Shown here: in pieces, positions 56,904 through 64,000 of the stretch | How positions within the stretch are numbered: position 1 is the first letter of the stretch | Layout: the number at the start of each line of letters is the position of its first letter | DNA from: Budorcas taxicolor | Lineage: Eukaryota; Chordata; Mammalia; Artiodactyla; Bovidae | Assembly (NCBI RefSeq): GCF_023091745.1 | Contig: NC_068910.1 | Location: forward strand, 184,567,170-184,631,169 | Reading direction: 5' to 3' | DNA length: 64,000 bases | Translations under genes and position numbers: made by a program | The notes under the pieces: generated by a model | What the model saw: only the letters and a program-made list of their open reading frames with translations | Database searches by the model: none | Told to the model about the DNA's origin: nothing

Positions 56904-59063
56904 GCTATTACAGTGAGTAATAAAGTGAGTAACAAATTACTATTACAATGAGCAATAATCAAAATAAGAGCTTATAAACTTAAAAATCTCCTGCTTAATG
57001 TGTTGGTAGATAAGTGAGTGAGTATAGATATTGTGTCTAACCAGGAAGATGATGCTAAAAGATTTTTAAAAATGAATCCAAGATAAAAGTTATTAAGTGG
57101 AACTAAAAAAGAAAAAAGACACAAAATTACATTCCAGTGAAGAAGTTGGAATGGTGTCAGTTGAAAGGTGGAATTTCAACTGAACCAAGAAGGATGGTGC
57201 CCATGGAGTTAGCAGAGGGTGGGTGTCAAAAGACAGCTATTGATTTCTAATAGATGGTATACCCTCAACATGTTTAAATTTTAAGTGTGAAGCTAATAAC
57301 CTTGCTGCCCCTACCCACCCCCACCTTCCAAGACCCTTCTTTAGAGACAGAAATGACCCTCATGTGATTGAGTGTGGAGTCAACAGATATTTATCAAGAA
57401 CCTACTGTGTTTCTGGCACTATTCTGTGTACTAGGGGTATATCAGTGAGGGGAAAAAAAAAAAAAAGACAAAGACCCTCTCCCCCACCCCTAGTTCAATC
57501 CATTTGAGATGAGAACATCTCCCCATAAAAATCTATACTTAAATGCCAGAAAATATTCAAACACCACAGCTATGTTTCACTATTACTTAAGATGACTGGT
57601 GTCAGAGACTACCATAAAATCCATTTGAGATCCTAAAGCTTAACTTAGCTTTTCTACACCCTGTGTAGTTTGGCATTTAGACTGGGAATTGGCTCGAGTC
57701 TTTGCAGTAATACTACCACTAAGCTTCCAGCCTGTCTCACAGGTTACAATTTAATAAGAAAAATAAATGACAGCAGATGTTATACACAGTTATACTAGAA
57801 TTGCACACATTTACTTCTAATCAAGCCATTTTTCACCCAGCTGAAGATAAGAGAATTTACTTTTAAGGGGTTCTGAATCAATGGGAAAATATTTGCTGAA
57901 GCAATGAACCCATCAGAGATAACCTGACTACTCCTGGGGGAAATATTTTCTAAAAGTTCCCACCATTTGATATGCTATTCTGAAAGAATAGGGTGAATTA
58001 TAAAAGGATACAGTCTGGTTGGTATGAAGATGAGTGGAACTATTTTATATATTATTTCATTTTCATGCTTTTATTTAATAACCATTCTTTGAGAAAATTA
58101 TAGGAAAAGAATTGTGAAAGGTAATAGGGTCCTTGAGGTTCACAGAACTTAATGTTTACTTGGAAAGAGACCTTATAGACCCAGGGAAAGTTAGATAATA
58201 AAATAAAATCCATCAAGCCAGATTAAAAGACAAAGTATGATGAAGCTGCCAGCCTTGGATATGAATCTGTGTGACCTTGGGAAAGTTAACTTATCTCTCT
58301 GATTAAGAGAGCAATTGTTACAATCATAGGTTTGAAAGAAGCAGCTGTTGTAGTGGATTATGAGACATGTTTGCTCTTAATTATTTAATCACGCTGAGCT
58401 GATATGGTCTGGCTTTTATCAGAATAACCATTTTGAAATGAAAATTCATTTTTCTCTTTCTTCTCTTCCTTTACTTGCTTTGAGTGGGGCAAATGCAGGG
58501 AGTGTCATTATGTATCAAAAGTCCCATGTGGCATTTGCTCTGCCAGCGTCCAATTCTCTTACTACCCCTGACTGTCAGGGCACTCACTGATTGTGCATGA
58601 AATCTCTAGCCTTTTTGCCCAACAACCATTGTTTGTAATAGACAATTGAAACAATAGATTCCTTCCCATACCCCAAATTTCTCATTATCAGTGACAATAT
58701 ACAAACTATGGAAACAATCAATGGGAGAAATTCATGTGCTGTTATTCTTTTGTTCATAGTCAACTGAATTTCTTTCAAATGTTGTTTTGACACAGAATGG
58801 ATGAAAAAGGAAAACCTTTCATAATTCAAGTATTTCTGCTTCTCAGCTTTTTCAGACCATTTCCATCTGAAACTGGCTTAATTATAGCTGTCAAAAACAG
58901 AAATGACCCATATCAAGTCATTCTCAAACTTATCATCCCCCCATGGGCTATGGCAATAATAGGACAAACCCTTTCATTTGTCCCTGGCCCCTCCTTGCAA
59001 CACACATTGTTTCCATATGGATGCCCAACTCGACGGTATTTCTCAGCCTCCCCTGTGACTGTA
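56904..59063. other. Little recognised apart from an L2 end
   Basis: No young transposon. An antisense L2 end is at 57378-57475 (catatttatcaag-like, aacctactgtgtttctggca). A plus-strand frame from 58797 reads into the following BovB and is likely chance upstream of it. Confidence 0.45.
57378..57475 (-). mobile_element. L2 3' end remnant, antisense
   Basis: gatatttatcaagaacctac, tgtgtttctggcactattct and gtgtactaggggtatatcag match the reversed L2 end. Confidence 0.7.
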
Positions 59064-60060
59064 CCAGACCACCTTACCTGCCTCCTGAGAAATCTGTATG
59101 CAAGTAAAGAAGCAAGAGTTACAACGGGATATGGAAAAACAGACTGGTTCCAAATTGGAAAGGAGTATGTGAAGGCTGTATATTGTCACCCTGATTACTT
59201 AACTTATATGCAGAGTACATCATGTGAAATGCCAGGCTGAATGAAGCACAAGCTGGAATCAAGATTGCTAGGAGAAATATCAATAACCTCAGATATGCAG
59301 ATGACACCACCCTTATGGCAGAAAACAGAAGAGTAACTATAGGGCCTTTTGATGAAAGTGAAAGAGGAGAGTGAAAAAGTTGACTTAAAGCTCAAATTCA
59401 GAAAACTAAGATCATGGCATCTGGTCCCATCAGTCCATAGCAAATAGATGGGGAAACAAAGGAAACAATGACAGACTTTATTTTCTTGGGTTCCAAAATC
59501 ACTGCAGATGGTGACTGTAGCCATTAAATTAGAAGACGCTTACTCCTTGGAATAAAAGCTATGACCAACTTAGACAGCATATTAAGAAGCAGAGACATTA
59601 CTTGGCTGACAAAGGTCTGTCTAGTCAAAGCTATGGTTTTTTCAGTAGTCATGTATGGATGTGAGTGTTGGACCATAAAGAAAGCTGAGCACCAAAGAAC
59701 TGATGCTTTTGATCTGTGGTGTTGGAGAAGACTATTGAGATTATCTTAGACTGCAAGGAGATCAAACCAGTCAATCCTAAAGGAAATCAGTCCTGAATAA
59801 TCACTGGAAGGACTGATACTGAAGCTCCAATAGTTTGGCCACCTGATATGAAGACTTGACTCTTTTAAAAAGACCCTGATACTCAGAAAGATTGAAGGTA
59901 GGAGGAGAAGGGAACAACAGAGGATTAGATGGTTGGATGGCATCACTGACTCAATGGACATGAGTTTGAGCAAGCTCCAGGAGTTGGTTATGGACAAGGA
60001 AGCCTGGCATGCTCCAGTCCATAGGGTAACAAAGAGTTAGACATGACGGAGCAACTAAGC
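59064..60060 (+). mobile_element. BovB LINE, sense, 1.0 kb, decayed
   Basis: Starts ccagaccaccttacctgcct in the RT palm, keeps the YADD codons near 59294-59305, and ends gacatgacggagcaactaag without a clean tail repeat. Many stops and shifts; the longest frame within it is 59561-59749. More diverged than the copy at 60575. Confidence 0.88.
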
Positions 60061-60299
60061 TGATTGATCTGTAACTAGGTGTGGACAAAAGATTCACTTC
60101 TCACCAGTGAAATGTGAGGTGAAACTTCTGATTAAAAGGATATACATTCCTTTTTCCTTACATTTGGTTGAAAAGAAATGGAGATGGCTGGAGTAATCTT
60201 CAAAGTCATATGTGAAAGATGGTTTTCTAGAGTTTCAAATGTAGCCCAGTGACTAATATATTTGATGGTACCTGAGAATTACTTAAGGCGGGGGGTCTT

Positions 60300-60503
60300 T
60301 AAAAAAATTAGTTTATTTATTTGGTTTCATCAGGGTCTTAGTTGCAGTGTGCAGGCTTAGTTGCTCCGCAGTATGTGGGATCTTTAGTTGTAGCATGAGA
60401 ACTCTTAGTTGTAGCGTGTGGGATCTAGTTCCCTGACCAGAGATTGAACCTATGTGCCCTGCATTGCAAGGTGGATTCTTAACAACTGAATAACCAGGAA
60501 AGT
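60300..60503 (-). mobile_element. CHR-type SINE, antisense
   Basis: Reversed CHR: aattagtttatttatttggt, ggcttagttgctccgcagta, gggatctagttccctgacca and the head aactgaataaccaggaaagt. gtctt on both sides may be a short target duplication. Confidence 0.8.
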
Positions 60504-60574
60504 CTTAGTGGAAGAGTTCTACAATGAACTAGTGGTTAAGCCTCAATAGCTGAGACTCTAATTTAATTTTTTGG

Positions 60575-61168
60575 TTTCGGGCCCAGAATCACTGCAGATG
60601 GTGATTGCAGCCATGAAATTGAAAGACGCTTACTCCTTGGAAGGAAAGTTATGACCAACCTAGATAGCATATTCAAAAGCAGAGACATTACTTTGCCAAC
60701 AAAGGTCCGTCTAGTCAAGGCTATGGTTTTTCCTGTGGTCATGTATGGATGTGAGAGTTGGACTGTGAAGAAAGCTGAGTGCCAAAGAATTGATGCTTTT
60801 GAACTGTGGTATGGGAGAAGACTCTTGAGAGTCCCTTGGACTGCAAGGAGATCCAACCAGTCCATTCTGAAGGAGATCAGCCCTGGGATTTCTTTGGAGA
60901 GAATGATGCTGAAGCTGAAACTCCAGTACTTTGGCCACCTCATGCGAAGAGTTGACTCATTGGAAAAGACTCTGATGCTGGGAGGGATTGGGGGCAGGAG
61001 GAGAAGGGGACGACAGAGGATGAGATGGCTGGATGGCATCACTGACTCGATGGATGTGAGTCTGGGTGAACTCCGGGAGTTGGTGATGGACAGGGAGGCC
61101 TGGCGTGCTGCAATTCATGGGGTCGTAAAGGGTCGGACACGACTGAGCAACTGAACTGAACTGAACTA
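60575..61168 (+). mobile_element. BovB LINE, sense, 0.6 kb, well preserved
   Basis: Starts near gcccagaatcactgcagatg and ends gactgagcaactgaactgaa. The frame 60651-61154 (167 codons) is open through the whole C-terminal region (MVFPVVMYGCESWTVKKAE to VVKGRTRLSN). It lacks the RT catalytic box and cannot act alone. Confidence 0.92.
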
Positions 61169-62730
61169 TTAGTATGTTATTATTATTGTTACTGTTATGG
61201 ATCCACTGGTGTTTCTAAGGTGATGACACTGAGGGAGTAAAGTATAATAATTGGTTACTATCTGATTTACTCTTCCCTGCTCATGCCTTTCCTTAAGATG
61301 GGGACTCCACTGCCCTCAAACACAGGATGCATTAAATTGCCTACAAAGTAGTAATGATTTTCTGCCTGTGCCCTTTAATTGAGATGGGGATAATGATTTT
61401 TCTATTGTCTAATTTGTTTAGTCCTCTATCCCAAACCCCTAAAACAACACAGAGTAAGTACTCAAATGTTGAATGAATTAATTAAATTTATCTAGAAGAG
61501 ATCTACTGAATATATTCTATGGAGAGAACAAACAAATATAAATGGTTTCTGACTCCAAGCATTTCAAAGATGGGTACATGAGTTTGATTTTGAACATAAG
61601 GAATGTGGTGGTAACACTGCGTGATAGGCAGACCTCCAAGAAAGAACTCTCACTACAAAATACTTTTTTCACACACACCTCTGTGGACTGACACAAACAT
61701 ACACATTATATTAATGCTTTATGTTTTCACTGGATTTCAAGATGTAGGACTTTATAAGCTGATGCTTAGAAGAAATTATAATTGATGGAAGAGTAAAGTG
61801 CTAGTAAACATGGAATCAATGAATAACTCTGGGTATGAAAGAAGCACAGTCTCAGGAAAGGGAAGAGCAAGGTCTCAAGAAAATTAGTTTGCTTCACAAA
61901 ATTTCTTGGAAACGATTCTATTGCTTATAGATGACTTTATTGTCCTATTGTTTGCTTCATAAAATTGTATAGAAATGACACTATTTTAGCCAACTGAAGA
62001 AGGTTAGAAATCTGTTATAGCAAAGTGCCCAGCACAGAGTGGAGACTCAATGAATATTTGCTTAATAAACACATGAATGAAGAGTAAGCAGCATGACTTA
62101 TGATTGTCTTTTCATCATTACTTTTCCCTATAAAACAAGGTCTTCTTTTTAAGATTAATATGCTCAATTTTTCCTCTTCTCTCCCCACAAAATGGCTGTG
62201 AGGTAAAAGGATAAAACAAGTGTTTCAGCATAAAAACTATATGAGATATCTTTTGAAATCTGTGCAGTATCTTCCATCTGTACCTGCTGTGCATAATTTC
62301 AGAATCCACTGCTTTCATCAAGTAAAGAAAACCCATTTGCTCTTTCATCTGTGCATCGTATCACACTAATTTTCATCAAAACCAGCCAAACCTTTATGAG
62401 CTACCAGTCCCCAGGCTTCCTGGAAGACTCCCCTGTCTGCCTCTGGTATCAGCAAAGTTAGGCTCTGAAGTCTGAACTGTGGAAAATCTCAGTTGTTTCT
62501 GTAAGCTATGGTAAACACTGTGTTTATATCTGGAAAATTGACTTATTGATTATTATTCTCCTAAACAGAGAGCCTCATGAATTTCACATGCTTGTGCCCT
62601 TTTTAACGTCCTTGTTCCAAATGGACATCTTCCAGGCATGCCAGTGAGACCCAATGTTAAATACAAAGAAATAGAATCTTTTCAAAGTGTTGTTGTGCTT
62701 CTTGAGGCTCTACTAGTTAGGGGTTGCAGT
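61169..62730. other. Mostly unrecognised, two L2 ends
   Basis: Sense L2 ends are at 61425-61485 (gagtaagtactcaaatgttg) and 62020-62085 (aaagtgcccagcacagagtg). No gene or young transposon was seen in the rest. Confidence 0.45.
62020..62085 (+). mobile_element. L2 3' end remnant, sense
   Basis: aaagtgcccagcacagagtg and gactcaatgaatatttgctt are the L2 end in sense. Confidence 0.65.
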
Positions 62731-62798
62731 GACTGTTGTTCAGCCACCCAGTCATGTCCAGTTCTTTAAGACCCCATGGACTGCAGCATGCCAGGCAT
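62731..62798 (-). mobile_element. BovB/Bov-A fragment, antisense
   Basis: ttgttcagccacccagtcat and ctgcagcatgccaggca are the reversed BovB 3' end shared with Bov-A SINEs. Too short to tell the two apart. Confidence 0.75.
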
Positions 62799-62939
62799 AC
62801 AGAGATAGGTAGGTCATATTAATGAAAAACTACATGTATCCAACTATGCATCCTACCTATTTTTAAAGAAAGTATCACTCTTCAAAATCCCCATCCATAT
62901 ATTCATGGAGTTCCCCCAAGGGCTGTCTCCTGTGTCTCA

Positions 62940-63480
62940 GCTGGCATTATGATCTGTTCTTGCTTAAATTCAAACACTTAGTCATGATCTGTTGCCAAGG
63001 AGGCTGAATGTGACAACGCTGCTTCAGGAGTTGGTGGTGCACGCCAAGGTATACACTGAAGCTGCCAATATCTATTGCAGAGAGTACTGCTTCTACAAAG
63101 CTAAGATAACTATGGTTTGGACAAAGAGTCACATCACTGAAAAAGCCTTGGACACTAAGTCTCAAGGCCATATGTGCATGTGTGGTAAGTCACTTCAGTT
63201 GTGTCCAACTCTGTGGGACACTATGGACTGTAGCCCGCCAGGCTTCTCTGTCCATGGGATTCTCCAGGCAAGAATACTGGAGTGGGTTGCCGTGCCCTCC
63301 TCCAGGGGATCTTCCAAGCCAGGGATCGAACCCATGTCTCATGTCCTCCTGCACTGGCAAGCAGGTTCTTTACCACTAGTGCCACCTGGGAAGCTCAAGG
63401 CCACAGAAACTACTAACAAGTCAATCTTACGCCAAGGCCACATTATGTAATCTACAACTTTTCTTGTTCTGAAACAATGA
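62940..63480 (+). other. Unidentified open stretch split by a SINE
   Basis: A plus-strand frame from 62992 encodes LLQELVVHAKVYTEAANIYC and then about 35 more sensible-looking residues up to the SINE at 63171. The sequence resumes at 63404. It has balanced base use compared with its surroundings, so an old processed-pseudogene fragment is possible, but I do not recognise the protein. Chance remains likely. Confidence 0.25.
63171..63393 (-). mobile_element. Bov-tA SINE, antisense
   Basis: Reversed Bov-tA from gtgtggtaagtcacttcagt to gtgccacctgggaag. The target duplication ctcaaggcca is perfect at 63161-63170 and 63394-63403. Confidence 0.93.
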
Positions 63481-64000
63481 CAGGTTTCATGCCAAAGTAA
63501 CATCAAGCACGGTTCCCCTTCCTCTTGCATTTCAGTGCATTAAATGCTTTGAGTTTTGTGCTTTCAAAATTAAAAATTAAAAGAAGTTTATTGTTACAGC
63601 CTCTATTCACTACAGCCCTGGCTAACATGCTTTAGGGGTCAAAGGTATTGGGGACAAAAGAAATAAACAAGGAAACGAATTGGGGTAGTCAGTAAAGGAA
63701 TACAGTATAAACTAAATACCTTAATTTTTCACTGCCTTCCATGACAAATCCATTGTATGCGTAGTCACTATTTTTCCACAACATGAGTTCCTTCTAAAGG
63801 GACTTCACAAATCCCTGAAAAATTTAACACCCTAACAGTTCTGCCTTCAAGTCTCATTAATCATTGTAAGTTACTTCTGCACCCATTAATTCACACCACC
63901 TCCCCACCCACAATATATAAAAAGGTTTTACATTCTACAGATTTCACTTAAAGAGTTTCAATCAAATGTGGGATTATTATATGGCAACTACAATGGCAAA
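63481..64000. other. Nothing recognised
   Basis: AT-rich end of the window without a gene or recognised repeat. Confidence 0.4.

Noticed and set aside
58797..59240. 147-codon frame as a gene
   Set aside because: Its second half is BovB in the wrong frame; the first half has no known domain.
1..64000. A new multigene system
   Set aside because: No set of linked host coding sequences exists in the window; all strong coding signals are retrotransposon remnants.

Overview
This window is ruminant nuclear DNA, most likely from cattle (Bos) or a close bovid relative. The call rests on repeat families largely confined to ruminants: BovB (RTE-type) LINEs with their (TGAAC)n 3' tails, Bov-tA and Bov-A SINEs, artiodactyl CHR-type tRNA SINEs, and bovine-type L1 3' ends. 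Older mammal-wide repeats (MIR, L2, MLT1 LTRs, MER5-like and other hAT elements, one Tigger) lie underneath. I found no intact protein-coding gene, no recognisable exon series, no CpG island, no RNA gene and no CRISPR array. The long reading frames are almost all pieces of BovB or L1 reverse transcriptase, in sense or antisense. The window reads as intergenic or deep intronic sequence.

Layout. 1-4.4 kb: three MER5-like elements in a row, an L1 3' end and an antisense MLT1 LTR. 4.4-7.4 kb: an antisense BovB holding two nested SINEs, then a sense L1 tail with an 89-bp antisense L1 tail inside it. 7.4-13.7 kb: mostly unmarked sequence, a putative solo ERV LTR with an L1 tail in it, then two L1 3' ends. 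13.8-16.2 kb: the longest BovB copy (2.4 kb), flanked by a 12-bp target duplication, apparently with an inverted 5' end. 17-20 kb: a 167-bp sequence present twice with no mismatch, 2.3 kb apart. 22-27 kb: sense BovB, L1, SINEs and MIR. 27.4-35.4 kb: MLT1, a hAT remnant, an inverted 170-bp duplication bracketing a deleted BovB, L2 pieces, CHR SINEs and a 1.6-kb L1 carrying the broken end of ORF2. 35.4-38 kb and most of 42.8-46.3, 48.6-52.4 and 53.7-59 kb lack recognisable young repeats. The rest holds further BovB copies (38.0, 41.2, 41.8, 47.3, 59.1, 60.6 kb), a Tigger and more SINEs.

No genes act together here. What can be reconstructed is insertion history: nested elements with target-site duplications give a relative order in which MIR, L2, MLT1 and Tigger are oldest, BovB and L1 come next, and Bov-tA/Bov-A SINEs and short L1 tails are youngest. 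The observations most worth checking are the identical 167-bp direct duplication, the 170-bp inverted duplication paired with a 51-bp direct duplication, the probable twin-priming inversion in BovB, and a 32-bp SINE scrap with a 29-bp target duplication. I saw no convincing new biological system. Repeat family names are from memory of consensus sequences, and boundaries marked approximate could move by tens of bases.
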